Positions 29,485 through 39,635 are shown, counted from the first letter of the stretch. The stretch: DNA of 64,000 bases from Nitrospirota bacterium (GCA_016936655.1 JAFGXL010000021.1:62001-126000); one strand, 5' to 3'. Notes: generated by a model from the letters alone, not told the origin. Translations and numbers: made by a program.

Positions 29485-29814
29485 CAGAAAGAGTTGTTTG
29501 ACTATTATATAGTATTTAAATAAGTCTTTATAGTAGTTGTAGCAGGCAGCGTTGAAATGTTAGTAATGTTTTTTAAGATAATATATCAAAGAGTTATCTG
29601 GTTAGATAGGTTGGTGGAAGTTTTTGTATAACAGAAAGGAATTGTTAGCAGATTGTTATTAACAAAATGCCCAACATTTTATTGCTCTGTTATAAACTTA
29701 TGAGCTATAATGAGCATGGCAAAATCCTGGAGTTATCAACAATTGTCAAGATGATGTTAGTAACTTTGAGGACAACCCGACCATCTACCTGAATGTTGAG
29801 GATCTTGTAAATCA
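29485..29814. other. Candidate chromosomal origin region (oriC)
   Basis: This 330-base gap ahead of dnaA holds no gene. Its first half (29500-29590) is very AT-rich and could be an unwinding element. TTATCAACA (29733-29741) matches the DnaA box TTATCCACA with one mismatch. TTATTAACA (29656-29664), inside the palindrome TTGTTA-T-TAACAA, matches with two. ATTGTTA occurs twice nearby (29641, 29652). Clear boxes are few, so the call rests mainly on position beside dnaA and near parABS. Confidence 0.45.
29682..29711 (+). promoter_or_regulatory. Promoter of dnaA
   Basis: TTGCTC (29682-29687), an 18-base spacer and a perfect TATAAT (29706-29711), about 100 bases before dnaA. The DnaA-box-like TTATCAACA lies just downstream in the leader, which suggests autoregulation. 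Confidence 0.6.
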
Positions 29815-31146
29815 ATGGAAATTGAGAATATCTGGGAAAAAAGTCTTGAGGTGATTGAGGAGAAGGTGGGAAGCGGACTCTTTGAGCTCTGGTTCAAACC
29901 TATGAAGCTTGTTCAGCTTAAAGACAGAAATGCAGTGGTAGAGATACCCAACCGTTTTTTCAGGGAATGGATAGATGACTACTATCCATCTTTGCTTAAC
30001 GAGGTTCTTGAAGGTTCTGCCGGTTATCCTGTGGGTGTCAAATTCAGGACAGCAGAGACAGAAGATGCTGCACTTAAAAAAATGAATTCAAAATTGGAGA
30101 GCAGAAAGACCAGGCTCGCCAGCAGAGGAATATACCTCAATCCGAAATATACATTCGACACATTTGTGGTCGGTCCTTCAAATCAGTTTGTGCAGGCAGC
30201 AGCAAAAAGGGTTGGAGAAAACCCGGGCGGCACTTATAATCCACTTTTTATATATGGCGGAGTCGGGCTTGGAAAAACTCACTTAATGCATGCAATAGGC
30301 AATGCGATTGTTGACAAGAGATCTTCTATAGCAGCCTTTTATATCTCAGCAGAACAGTTTACAAATGAAGTGATATCGGCAATGCGCCATGAAAAGATGG
30401 GAGAGTTCAAGGAAAAATATAGAAATGTGGATGTGCTGCTTATAGATGATATACAGTTTATAGCTGGCAAGACAGCCACGCAGGAAGAATTTTTTCACAC
30501 CTTCAACTCACTGTACGAAAAGCAGAAGCAGATAGTTTTATCTAGCGACAGGCCGCCCAAGGATATATCAGATATAACAGACAGGCTGCGTTCGAGATTC
30601 AGCATGGGTCTTATTGCAGATATACAGCCGCCGGAAATTGAGACAAAGATAGCGATACTTTATAAAAAAGCTGATGCAGAAAAACTGCTGATACCTGAAG
30701 ATGTCGCCAACTTTATAGCATCCAAGGTCAAATCCAATATAAGGGATCTAGAGGGCTGCCTGATAAAACTGGGGATGCACTCCTCAATAACAGGCCTACC
30801 GATAGATATGAATTTGGCGAAGAATGTTCTGAAAGACCTTATAACGGAAGAGGACAAACCGGTAACAGCAGATCTTATAATGAAGACTGTATGTGAAATA
30901 TGCGGACAGAAGCCGATTGACATAAAATCGAGAAAAAGAACAAAAGAGATAGCAAATGCCAGACAGATCGGCATGTATGTGACAAAACAGCTTACCCAGC
31001 TCTCTCTGAGTGAGATAGGCAGATTCTTTGGCGGAAAAGATCACGCAACCGTTATATATGCATGCAATCAGGTTGAAGAAAAAAGAAATAAAGATGATAA
31101 TTTGAATAAAATTATCGAAACCATAATCAAACGCCTCACAGCATAG
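29815..31146 (+). CDS. dnaA: Chromosomal replication initiator DnaA
   Basis: 443 residues. Domain I (MEIENIWEKSLEVIEEKVG), a short linker, the AAA+ domain starting YTFDTFVVGPSNQFVQAAAK with Walker A GGVGLGKTHL and Walker B VLLIDDIQFIAGK, and domain IV with the DnaA-box-binding helix-turn-helix (LTQLSLSEIGRFFGGKDHATVIYAC). It melts the origin and loads the helicase. dnaN follows 38 bases later. Confidence 0.98.
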   Translation: MEIENIWEKSLEVIEEKVGSGLFELWFKPMKLVQLKDRNAVVEIPNRFFREWIDDYYPSLLNEVLEGSAGYPVGVKFRTAETEDAALKKMNSKLESRKTRLASRGIYLNPKYTFDTFVVGPSNQFVQAAAKRVGENPGGTYNPLFIYGGVGLGKTHLMHAIGNAIVDKRSSIAAFYISAEQFTNEVISAMRHEKMGEFKEKYRNVDVLLIDDIQFIAGKTATQEEFFHTFNSLYEKQKQIVLSSDRPPKDISDITDRLRSRFSMGLIADIQPPEIETKIAILYKKADAEKLLIPEDVANFIASKVKSNIRDLEGCLIKLGMHSSITGLPIDMNLAKNVLKDLITEEDKPVTADLIMKTVCEICGQKPIDIKSRKRTKEIANARQIGMYVTKQLTQLSLSEIGRFFGGKDHATVIYACNQVEEKRNKDDNLNKIIETIIKRLTA

Positions 31147-31184
31147 TGCAGGCCTGAACGGTTTATAAACAGGAGGTCTTAATA

Positions 31185-32294
31185 ATGAAGATAACTGTAC
31201 AGAAGGAAGAACTGCAAAAAAAGCTCTCTGACATCCAGAACATTGTCGAGAAAAAAAATACAATGCCTATACTCAGCCACTTCCTTCTTGTGGCAGAACA
31301 GAGCGGCTCTTTCATTACAGCTACAGACCTTGAGACAGCATTTAAGGAGCCTATAGCTCTGGAAATATCTGAGGAAGGCAGGATAGCCATTCCTGCAAGA
31401 AAGCTCCTTGAAATAGCAAAAGAGATGGACAGCAGCATAACCATAGAATCAGCTGACAACCAGTGGGTTAAGGTTAAGAGCGGCAAGAGCCAGTTCAGGC
31501 TCGCTTGCCTTGCACATGAAGAGTTTCCTGTATGGCCTGCGCTCTCTGATGCAGAAAAGGCTGATGCCATGACAATAGAGGCGCCTGCATTTCTTGAGAT
31601 GATCGACAAGACTGTCTATGCTGCAGGAGAAGCTGATACAAGGTATGTGCTCAACGGCCTTCTGTTTCATATAAAATCCAGCGGAGAACTCACAGTTGTA
31701 GGAACAGACGGCCATAGGCTTGCTCTATGTCAAAGGAGTCTTGGTTTGAGTACAAAAGAGGACAAAAAGGTTATTCTTTCCAGAAAGTCTGTTCTTGAGC
31801 TCAAGAAATTTCTCGACAGCGGAGAGCATGCAGTAAAGCTTACTGTTGGAAAAAATCATGCGCTGTTCGAGATAGACAGCATACAGTTTCTCACAAGGCT
31901 TATAGAGGGTACATATCCTAATTATGAGCAGGTTCTTCCAGCTGACAATGACAAGGATGTGTTAATAAACAGAAGCGTGCTTATAAAAGCGCTCCGCAGG
32001 GTATCAGTAATCAGCAGAGAGAGGAGCAATGCTATAAAGGTTGAGCTTGATAAAGATATAATGGTCATTTCTGCATCTAATCCTGACATGGGCGAAGCAA
32101 AGGATGAGCTTACAGTAGAATATGCGGGCGGACAGATGGCAGTTGCTTTTAACGCAAGATATATGCTCGATGCATTCAGCGCAATGAATTCTGAAAAGGT
32201 GGTTATCAGGCTTAAAGAGGCGCTCAGTCCTGCTCTGCTTCTTGAAGAAGGCAAAACAGATTACAGATGTGTCGTTATGCCTATGAGGCTTTGA
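31185..32294 (+). CDS. dnaN: DNA polymerase III beta subunit (sliding clamp)
   Basis: 369 residues with the three clamp domains. MKITVQKEELQKKLSDIQNI, PILSHFLLVAEQ, TDGHRLALC and the C-terminal CVVMPMRL are typical. It tethers polymerase to DNA. AGGAGG lies before the ATG. It sits between dnaA and gyrB with no recF after it. Confidence 0.98.
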   Translation: MKITVQKEELQKKLSDIQNIVEKKNTMPILSHFLLVAEQSGSFITATDLETAFKEPIALEISEEGRIAIPARKLLEIAKEMDSSITIESADNQWVKVKSGKSQFRLACLAHEEFPVWPALSDAEKADAMTIEAPAFLEMIDKTVYAAGEADTRYVLNGLLFHIKSSGELTVVGTDGHRLALCQRSLGLSTKEDKKVILSRKSVLELKKFLDSGEHAVKLTVGKNHALFEIDSIQFLTRLIEGTYPNYEQVLPADNDKDVLINRSVLIKALRRVSVISRERSNAIKVELDKDIMVISASNPDMGEAKDELTVEYAGGQMAVAFNARYMLDAFSAMNSEKVVIRLKEALSPALLLEEGKTDYRCVVMPMRL

Positions 32295-32332
32295 TACTGG
32301 GTATATAAAAATAGTTTTAAAGTTTTTAATAA

Positions 32333-34750
<2,418 letters not shown>

Positions 34751-34755
34751 AAATT

Positions 34756-34797
34756 AAAAAGGGTAGAAGAGGTGCAAGCCTCATCTGCCCTTTTTTA
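34756..34797. terminator. Terminator between gyrB and a convergent gene
   Basis: AAAAAGGG..AGAGG pairs with CCTC..GCCCTTTTTT around the loop TGCAAG (34773-34778), with small internal mismatches. Followed by T on both strands, it could work both ways. Confidence 0.8.
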
Positions 34798-34816
34798 ATT
34801 GGTAAATAGAAAGATA

Positions 34817-35149
34817 TTAAATTTTTTCAGCCAGCGCTTTTGATGCTTTAACAAAACATACACCCTCAGGCAGCTTGCAGTTGCCTGCTTTTTTCTGTCC
34901 TATCGCATCCTGCGGCCTCTTGAGCGCAGCGATCTTGCTCCTTGCTGAAGAGAGCAGATGTCTTATGTCGCCGGTCAGGTTTTTTATCTCCCCTGAATAA
35001 CTGCTCTCCATCTCAGCGATGCTGTCCTCAATGCTCTGGGCTGAATTGGTCAAAGCTCTGCATATGCCGCACAGAGGATCTGCCTGCTGCCCATCGAGCA
35101 CGCCAGCCATATAGTGAAAATAACGAATCTGCTGGGTAAGATCTGTCAT
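34817..35149 (-). CDS. Hypothetical protein with paired cysteines
   Basis: 110 residues; no family recognised. It is predicted to be mostly helical and soluble, with no signal peptide. Two cysteine pairs stand out: PLCGIC near residues 27-30, and CKLPEGVC near 90-97, which could bind a metal or form disulfides. The middle (SIEDSIAEMESSYSGEIKNL) looks like an amphipathic helix or coiled coil. The ATG has AGGGGG upstream at somewhat long spacing. It converges on gyrB behind a terminator, so it is an independent unit. Codon use resembles the neighbours, supporting a real gene. Confidence 0.55.
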   Translation of the reverse strand: MTDLTQQIRYFHYMAGVLDGQQADPLCGICRALTNSAQSIEDSIAEMESSYSGEIKNLTGDIRHLLSSARSKIAALKRPQDAIGQKKAGNCKLPEGVCFVKASKALAEKI

Positions 35150-35299
35150 TTAAAAATACCCCCTGCTTAGGAATGTGCAATAATTAAATATTAAATTAGT
35201 AGCAGGCAAGTTTTCAATCCATGTTTGGCTGGTCTCACAGCAGAGGTCAAGTTTTGGGTAAACCCAACGATATATAATGTTACATAAAGGAGATTAATT

Positions 35300-35641
35300 A
35301 TGAGCCTTGAAAAACAGAAAGCGCTTATGGAGCGGGTAAAGGTCAAGGCAGACGCAGCAAAAGAGACGATCGATTCACTAGTCTATTTTGTTAAGGATAC
35401 TGTCATATATATGTCAAAAGATCTTGCAACTACCAATCTTACGCTCATGATGTCATGGCTCGAGGGCGACACTCTGAAGTCCAAAAAGCTTTATGAGCCT
35501 GAAGGAATTGTTACGATAACAAAAGTTCTGAACAAGAAAGAGAAAGAAATAATGCTCTTTATGATATCTGACAATGCGATAGTGGTGGTTTCAACATCCA
35601 ATCCAGCAGGCATAAACGCCCAGATCATAAAACAAAAATAG
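35300..35641 (+). CDS. Hypothetical protein
   Basis: 113 residues; no family recognised. The first half is charged and helical (MSLEKQKALMERVKVKADAA). The second half alternates hydrophobic and polar residues as in beta strands (GIVTITKVLN, IMLFMISDNAIVVVSTSNPA). There is no signal peptide or membrane segment. AAAGGAG precedes the ATG at good spacing. The gene stands alone between the divergent cysteine-pair gene and the convergent rluA-type gene. Codon use looks native. Confidence 0.6.
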   Translation: MSLEKQKALMERVKVKADAAKETIDSLVYFVKDTVIYMSKDLATTNLTLMMSWLEGDTLKSKKLYEPEGIVTITKVLNKKEKEIMLFMISDNAIVVVSTSNPAGINAQIIKQK

Positions 35642-35669
35642 CATCGACCTTTTAGTCCGCATTAAATAA

Positions 35670-36548
35670 TCAGACAGCTCTCATTGTGTTGGCAAACTTC
35701 CTGAGTTCAGCAGGCATACGGCATTTCAGATGCATCCGCTTGTTTGTTTCAGGGTGGTTGAATGACAGCATATGAGCATGCAGCCCAAGCCGTCTAAAAG
35801 GGTTGGAAGTTGCTCCATATTTTTTGTCACCAACAACCGGATTGCCCATATCAGCAAGCTGCACACGGATCTGATTTTTTCTGCCTGTTTCAAGATCAAT
35901 CTCCAAAAGCGAACAGCCGCTGCCTGTTTTTAGCACCTCGTAGTTTGTGACAGCCAACTTTGAATCCTCAGATTTGTTTGTTGAATAGACCTTAAAGGTT
36001 TTTGTTTCGCGCAGATAGCTCTGGAGCGTGCCCGCCTTTGACTTTGGTGTTCCCTCAGTTATAACGAGATACTTTTTATCACTATCCTTCCAGTTATCCT
36101 GGAGGGTTCTTTTGGCTGTCTCGGTCTTTGCAAAAAGCACAATGCCTGAAGTGTCGCGATCAAGCCTGTGCACAATGAATATGCGCTCAGGCTTTTCTGG
36201 TGAGCGGTCTTTCAGGTAAGCATTCAGCAGAAAGTAGGCTGTATTTAGCTTTTCAGTATCAGTAGCTATGGTTAGCAGGCCAGCAGGTTTGTTTATAGCA
36301 ACAACATGCTCATCCTCGTAAAGGATCTCAAAAGGCGGCTGAATAACACGCAGAATCTCCTTAACAGGCTTTGGTTCAACAATCAGCAGGTCTCCTTTTG
36401 TTAAAGGATAATCAAACTTGGTGATGAATTTGCCTGCAACAGAAATTGCGCTGTGCTTGAGCAGATTCCTGATGCTGCTCTTTTTGTATCCCTTTGAAAG
36501 CAGCAGGTCTGTGATGGTGCTGTTTTTATCAACCTTTATTTTCGTCAC
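35670..36548 (-). CDS. RluA family RNA pseudouridine synthase
   Basis: 292 residues from GTG 36548. An N-terminal S4-like RNA-binding segment (ITDLLLSKGYKKSSIRNLL) precedes the catalytic domain. The active-site motif HRLDRDTSGIVLFAKT contains the catalytic Asp, with INKPAGLLT, YLVITEG and ETGRKNQIRVQLADMGNPVVGD as further family blocks. It isomerises uridines in rRNA or tRNA; the exact target (RluA, C or D type) is not readable. The longer frame to TTG 36575 is less likely because the GTG lies six bases after a TATAAT box. Confidence 0.93.
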   Translation of the reverse strand: MTKIKVDKNSTITDLLLSKGYKKSSIRNLLKHSAISVAGKFITKFDYPLTKGDLLIVEPKPVKEILRVIQPPFEILYEDEHVVAINKPAGLLTIATDTEKLNTAYFLLNAYLKDRSPEKPERIFIVHRLDRDTSGIVLFAKTETAKRTLQDNWKDSDKKYLVITEGTPKSKAGTLQSYLRETKTFKVYSTNKSEDSKLAVTNYEVLKTGSGCSLLEIDLETGRKNQIRVQLADMGNPVVGDKKYGATSNPFRRLGLHAHMLSFNHPETNKRMHLKCRMPAELRKFANTMRAV

Positions 36549-36554
36549 AAAGTA

Positions 36555-36560
36555 ATTATA
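36555..36560 (-). promoter_or_regulatory. -10 box of the RluA-type gene (leaderless spacing)
   Basis: Minus-strand TATAAT, six bases, then GTG at 36548. No Shine-Dalgarno and no good -35 are seen. Confidence 0.5.
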
Positions 36561-36832
36561 ACCGAATATCAGCAACTAATATCGGGAAAACATAAAGGAG
36601 CATACTTATATATCAGGAATCCTTAAAATTGTTGTAATTCAAAAAAAGTGAAGTATCCTTTAAAAAGCTGATTCGCAAATAAATGGGACGGCCATATGCC
36701 GAAAATAACCTCAGGCGCAATACCTTTTATAGACCTGAGGAATTTAGAGAAAGAAAACTGATATAGAAACAGGTGGGATTACCTTCAAGCAAATAGGTTT
36801 GGGAAGAAATACAGTTAATGGGGGTGTAATAA
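36561..36832. other. Non-coding or decayed stretch with an inverted repeat
   Basis: No confident gene. A 21-codon frame starts at ATG 36696 (MPKITSGAIPFIDLRNLEKE). CCTCAGG (36709-36715) pairs with CCTGAGG (36734-36740) around an 18-base loop inside it. The next 70 bases are open in one frame (ETGGITFKQIGLGRNTVN) without a start. This may be the remnant of a decayed gene. Confidence 0.3.
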
Positions 36833-37395
36833 TGTTTAAGCTGAGTTGGTGTTTATTAAAACTTTTTTAATTTTACTTATTCCCATTGTTTTGATTTCAT
36901 GTGCTTCCGTTTCCATTCAAGCAGTAAAAGACCCTTCTTTTTCCGAGCCGATGAATAAATTGTCTATTTTAATAAATCATGGTCAAGTTGATAGTATTGA
37001 TCCAGCATATACACAATATTTAGTGATCAATTTGAAAGAAGAATTTACAAAACAAAGTATGCAAATAAATATTCAGGTTGTTAATCGACTTTCATTAAAT
37101 GACAATGTGTATTGGGCTGATATAGCAGCAGGTAATCCTGACAGCGTTATGACCATTGTTGCTAGTGGTGGAGTAACTGGCCCATATGGTTTAGGATTAT
37201 CTAAAATTATTTATGATATCAGCGTTTTTTGATATAGCAAAGAAAAAGAGGGTTTGGAGAGCACGTTTAGATGCTTCTGGCGGAGCAATAGTGCGAGAAA
37301 AACGTATGCAAATGATGGTTAAGGATCTGATCAATCGATTAACTGAAGATAAAATTATCAGTTCTAAGCCGAGGGAAATAGGTGAAAAGCTTTGA
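36833..37395 (+). pseudogene. Lipoprotein gene broken by frameshifts at T runs
   Basis: Family not recognised. One frame (from TTG 36846 or GTG 36849) gives a lipoprotein signal peptide, ILLIPIVLISC, with lipobox LISC, and runs to IIYDISVF followed by TGA at 37230-37232. The next frame continues as FDIAKKKRVWRARLDASGG to 37395. Removing one T from the T6 run at 37226-37231 joins them smoothly. At the other end, the best start (ATG 36833 with GGGGGTG upstream) reads MFKLSWCLLKLF and would need one extra T in another T6 run (about 36862-36867) to enter the lipoprotein frame. So two single-base changes in T6 runs separate this from an intact gene of about 187 codons. A sequencing error or real decay would look the same. 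Confidence 0.65.
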
Positions 37396-37413
37396 TTATA
37401 AATGAGCGAAACG

Positions 37414-37467
37414 CCCTCTTTTGTGTAGCGAGTATAATTAAGAAATGGAGAGGAGTTTCAAATTACT
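37414..37467 (+). repeat. Promoter/start cassette repeat, copy 1
   Basis: A ~54-base segment aligning with 38846-38899. It holds TATAAT (37433-37438), six bases (TAAGAA) and ATG (37445-37447). The ATG opens a 24-codon frame (MERSFKLLIEQQ...) that ends at 37519, overlapping the start of the membrane protein gene at 37500. Confidence 0.6.
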
Positions 37468-37499
37468 AATCGAACAACAAACAATAATAAGGAGCAATA

Positions 37500-37976
37500 A
37501 TGTACTTCATTCGCTATGAAGCTTTAAAAAAGAAATTGACTGATCGTGCCCTTTCAGATAGAGAAGCCTTACCATATTTATTGATATTGGTAGGTCTTAC
37601 AACGATGCTTACTTCTATTCCATTAATTGGGGGTGATGTCAATAAATGGGATGTACTTTCTGCCTTTTTGAATGTAGTAGTTGCAATAGCTGGGATGTTC
37701 TACGCATATAAACAAAATGGTGGGAATGAAGGATATGATCTTATTCAGAAATATGTTGTTCTCGGCTGGGTAGTTTTTGTGCGTTTTTTGATTTGTCTAA
37801 TGCCGGCATTAATTTTATGTGCCGCGCTTGGTGAATACTTTGGAGTCGCCTCATTTGAAGAAACTGGACCGTATGAAGTTATTATTATATTTCTTGCAGA
37901 AGTGGTTTTCTATCAGCGACTAGGCCGGCATATTAGAGATACAAATGTAACCAGGGAGGCATCCCCTATTTCTTGA
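37500..37976 (+). CDS. Small integral membrane protein of unknown function
   Basis: 158 residues with about four membrane segments: ALPYLLILVGLTTMLTSIPL, WDVLSAFLNVVVAIAGMFYA, VVFVRFLICLMPALILCAAL and VIIIFLAEVVFYQRL. The N-terminus and the RHIRDTNVTREASPIS tail are hydrophilic. No family is recognised. AAGGAG lies just before the ATG. It overlaps the end of a 24-codon frame starting from the leaderless-type box at 37433, which could couple its translation. It lies in an AT-rich accessory patch between a broken lipoprotein gene and an MNT/HEPN pair. Confidence 0.7.
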   Translation: MYFIRYEALKKKLTDRALSDREALPYLLILVGLTTMLTSIPLIGGDVNKWDVLSAFLNVVVAIAGMFYAYKQNGGNEGYDLIQKYVVLGWVVFVRFLICLMPALILCAALGEYFGVASFEETGPYEVIIIFLAEVVFYQRLGRHIRDTNVTREASPIS

Positions 37977-38047
37977 AAGTTATTTCTATGCAGAGAGTAC
38001 AAGTGAATACCAATTTAACCGGAAACAAATCCCGTATTTGAAATGGG

Positions 38048-38062
38048 GATAATCAAGAAATG
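38048..38062 (+). repeat. Promoter/start cassette repeat, copy 2 (short)
   Basis: GATAAT-CAAGAA-ATG, matching the core of the copies at 37433 and 38865. The ATG is followed at once by TGA, so it encodes nothing. Confidence 0.45.
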
Positions 38063-38124
38063 TGAATTTGCCTCCCTATGCATTTTATTATTGAGCCATA
38101 GTCTCGCAAAAAACTTAAAAATGA

Positions 38125-38130
38125 TATAAT
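38125..38130 (+). promoter_or_regulatory. -10 box of the MNT gene (leaderless spacing)
   Basis: A perfect TATAAT, six bases (TTACTC) and ATG at 38137. There is no Shine-Dalgarno. Confidence 0.55.
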
Positions 38131-38136
38131 TTACTC

Positions 38137-38406
38137 ATGATTACCGAAGCTGATAAAAAAGCAATTCATGAAATATCCAAAAAATACCGCGCAAAACGGG
38201 TGCTGCTTTTTGGCTCCAGCACAGACCCCAAAAAAGAGAGCAGGGATATTGATATCGGAGTGGAAGGCGTCTCTGCCAAAGATTTTTTCAGCTATTATGG
38301 CGACCTATTGTTTTCCTTGTCGAAACCAGTCGATGTAATCGATATTTCCGGCGAATCCAAGCTTATTAAGCTGATACTAAAAGAAGGAATCCCTCTTTAT
38401 GGCTGA
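38137..38406 (+). CDS. mntA: MNT-domain nucleotidyltransferase (MntA-like antitoxin)
   Basis: An 89-residue minimal nucleotidyltransferase. The active-site pattern is [19 protein letters not shown] with G26-S27 and the metal-binding pair D37/D39. In characterised MntA-HepT systems the MNT protein AMPylates a tyrosine of the HEPN toxin and silences it; that role is inferred here from family and neighbour. The downstream HEPN gene overlaps it by 8 bases. The order (MNT first) is one of the two known arrangements. The start box spacing suggests a leaderless mRNA. Confidence 0.9.
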   Translation: MITEADKKAIHEISKKYRAKRVLLFGSSTDPKKESRDIDIGVEGVSAKDFFSYYGDLLFSLSKPVDVIDISGESKLIKLILKEGIPLYG

Positions 38407-38812
38407 TTATGCGGAAAATATCGAAGCTGAATATGAAGCCATAGAAAAAGCAATTTCAGCGTTTCCCACAAAAGACCTATCCCAAATTTCTGAACTTGAG
38501 CTTGCTGGCGTAGCTGCCTTGCTACATAACTTTTATAATGGCATTGAAAATGTTTTAAAGCAGGTGTTTTTTGCCAAAAACCTTATAATGCCTACTGGCG
38601 AATCTTGGCACCGTGATTTAATTTTAGCGGCTATCAAGGAAAATATTATTTCAGAATCACTCTCGGATGAGCTCAAGAGATTTCTTGCTTTCAGGCATTT
38701 CTTCAGTCATGCCTACGCTCTCGAACTCTATCCTGAGCGCATGAAACCGCTTGTCGCGGATGCTCCCAGAATGTTTGAGAATTTCAGAAAAGAAATTGAA
38801 AAAATAATATAA
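38399..38812 (+). CDS. hepT: HEPN-domain protein (HepT-like toxin)
   Basis: 137 residues, helical throughout, with the HEPN signature R-x4-H-x-Y at R99, H104 and Y106 ([12 protein letters not shown]). In related systems this motif forms the RNase active site and its Tyr is the target of AMPylation by Mnt[25 protein letters not shown] is a typical first helix pair. The ATG overlaps the MNT gene by 8 bases, so the two are co-translated. Together they form a complete HEPN/MNT toxin-antitoxin module. Confidence 0.9.
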   Translation: MADYAENIEAEYEAIEKAISAFPTKDLSQISELELAGVAALLHNFYNGIENVLKQVFFAKNLIMPTGESWHRDLILAAIKENIISESLSDELKRFLAFRHFFSHAYALELYPERMKPLVADAPRMFENFRKEIEKII

Positions 38813-38845
38813 GCCTTTTAAATATTGCGTTTAATCAGGGACCCT

Positions 38846-38899
38846 CCCTGTATTTTGTGGCGGGTATAATCAAGAAATGAAGAAGAGTTTATAATTACT
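38846..38899 (+). repeat. Promoter/start cassette repeat, copy 3
   Basis: Diverged copy of 37414-37467 with TATAAT (38865-38870), six bases (CAAGAA) and ATG (38877). The frame ends after five codons (MKKSL). It begins 33 bases after the hepT stop. Confidence 0.6.
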
Positions 38900-39031
38900 T
38901 CTAATATCAGCCGACCATGCACACACAAAGCAGCAAGCCTTGATGAGTAGCAGAAAACAAAAGAGACAGCAACAAACGCCCTTAGCTTGAATAAAGCGGA
39001 TATTTCTATTTTGGTTTTACAATCCGAAGGA

Positions 39032-39062
39032 GTGTTATTGTATTTTGTAACACAGCGTGTTA
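39032..39062 (+). promoter_or_regulatory. Operator-like repeats before the parD-like gene
   Basis: GTGTTA (39032-39037), TAACAC (39048-39053) and GTGTTA (39057-39062). The last two form the palindrome TAACAC-AGC-GTGTTA. A related GTGACAC follows at about 39067. Ribbon-helix-helix antitoxins usually bind such repeated half-sites near their own start. Confidence 0.55.
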
Positions 39063-39091
39063 TTATGTGACACATAGGGAGGTGAGCGCGT

Positions 39092-39325
39092 ATGAGTGCA
39101 TCAACAATAACAGTACGACTCAGTGATGAGACAAAAGAGAAGCTGGAAGCTATTGCAAAATCTCTGGACAGGTCCCGCTCTTACCTTATACAGAATGCAG
39201 TTGAGGATCTGATAGCACAGTATGAATGGCAGCTCCAGGAGATCGAGGCAGGGATCAAAGACGCTGATAAAGGGAAGTTCATCGAACATGCTGATCTGCT
39301 AAAGCACTGGAGACAAAAAGCTTGA
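39092..39325 (+). CDS. CopG/ParD-type ribbon-helix-helix antitoxin
   Basis: 77 residues. STITVRLSDETKEKLEAIAK is the DNA-binding ribbon and first helix, SRSYLIQNAVEDLIAQYEWQ the second helix. The C-terminal part (EIEAGIKDADKGKFIEHADL) is the toxin-binding region typical of ParD/RHH antitoxins. GGGAGGTG precedes the ATG. The stop overlaps the toxin start, so the two are translated together. Repeated GTGTTA/TAACAC half-sites upstream suggest autorepression. Confidence 0.9.
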   Translation: MSASTITVRLSDETKEKLEAIAKSLDRSRSYLIQNAVEDLIAQYEWQLQEIEAGIKDADKGKFIEHADLLKHWRQKA

Positions 39326-39591
39326 AAATCCGATGGACTGTTAAAGCTGCAGCACATTTAGATCAGATTGCAGCATATATTTCCCATGATAAACCGAATG
39401 CTGCCGCATCAGTTATTGTAACCATAATCGAACATACAGAACACTTAGCAAAATTCCCCAATCTGGGAAGGCCTGGAAGAAAAAAAGGCACACGCGAACT
39501 GATCATCAGTGGGACTCCTTTTATTGTGGTCTACCGCCAGACTACGGCGATTGAAGTGCTGAGTGTCTTTCATAGCGCAATGATACCCTGA
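39322..39591 (+). CDS. RelE/ParE family toxin
   Basis: 89 residues beginning at TTG 39322, which overlaps the antitoxin TGA. MKIRWTVKAAAHLDQIAAYI, FPNLGRPGRKKGTRELIISG and FIVVYRQTTAIEVLSVFHSA are the conserved ParE/RelE blocks, including the Arg-rich GR..GTREL stretch. ParE-type members poison gyrase and RelE-type members cut mRNA on ribosomes; sequence alone does not decide, although the RHH antitoxin favours ParE-like. It is notable that it lies 740 bases upstream of gyrA. No in-frame ATG fits the family start. Confidence 0.9.
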   Translation: MKIRWTVKAAAHLDQIAAYISHDKPNAAASVIVTIIEHTEHLAKFPNLGRPGRKKGTRELIISGTPFIVVYRQTTAIEVLSVFHSAMIP

Positions 39592-39635
39592 GGTGGAGAG
39601 TATAAGCGCCTGCGTTTAAGTTCCCCTTTTTTTGC

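Noticed and set aside
36696-36761. 21-codon frame MPKITSGAIP... as a gene
   Set aside because: No Shine-Dalgarno or leaderless box, no recognisable family, and a hairpin inside it; listed only as part of a possible remnant.
37220-37260. In-frame TGA in the lipoprotein gene as a selenocysteine codon
   Set aside because: selA is present, but reading through the TGA in the same frame gives unrelated sequence that soon stops. The continuation lies in the other frame.
38818-39075. 85-codon minus-strand frame between hepT and the parD-like gene
   Set aside because: It crosses the cassette repeat and the operator half-sites, shows no domain and has no Shine-Dalgarno.
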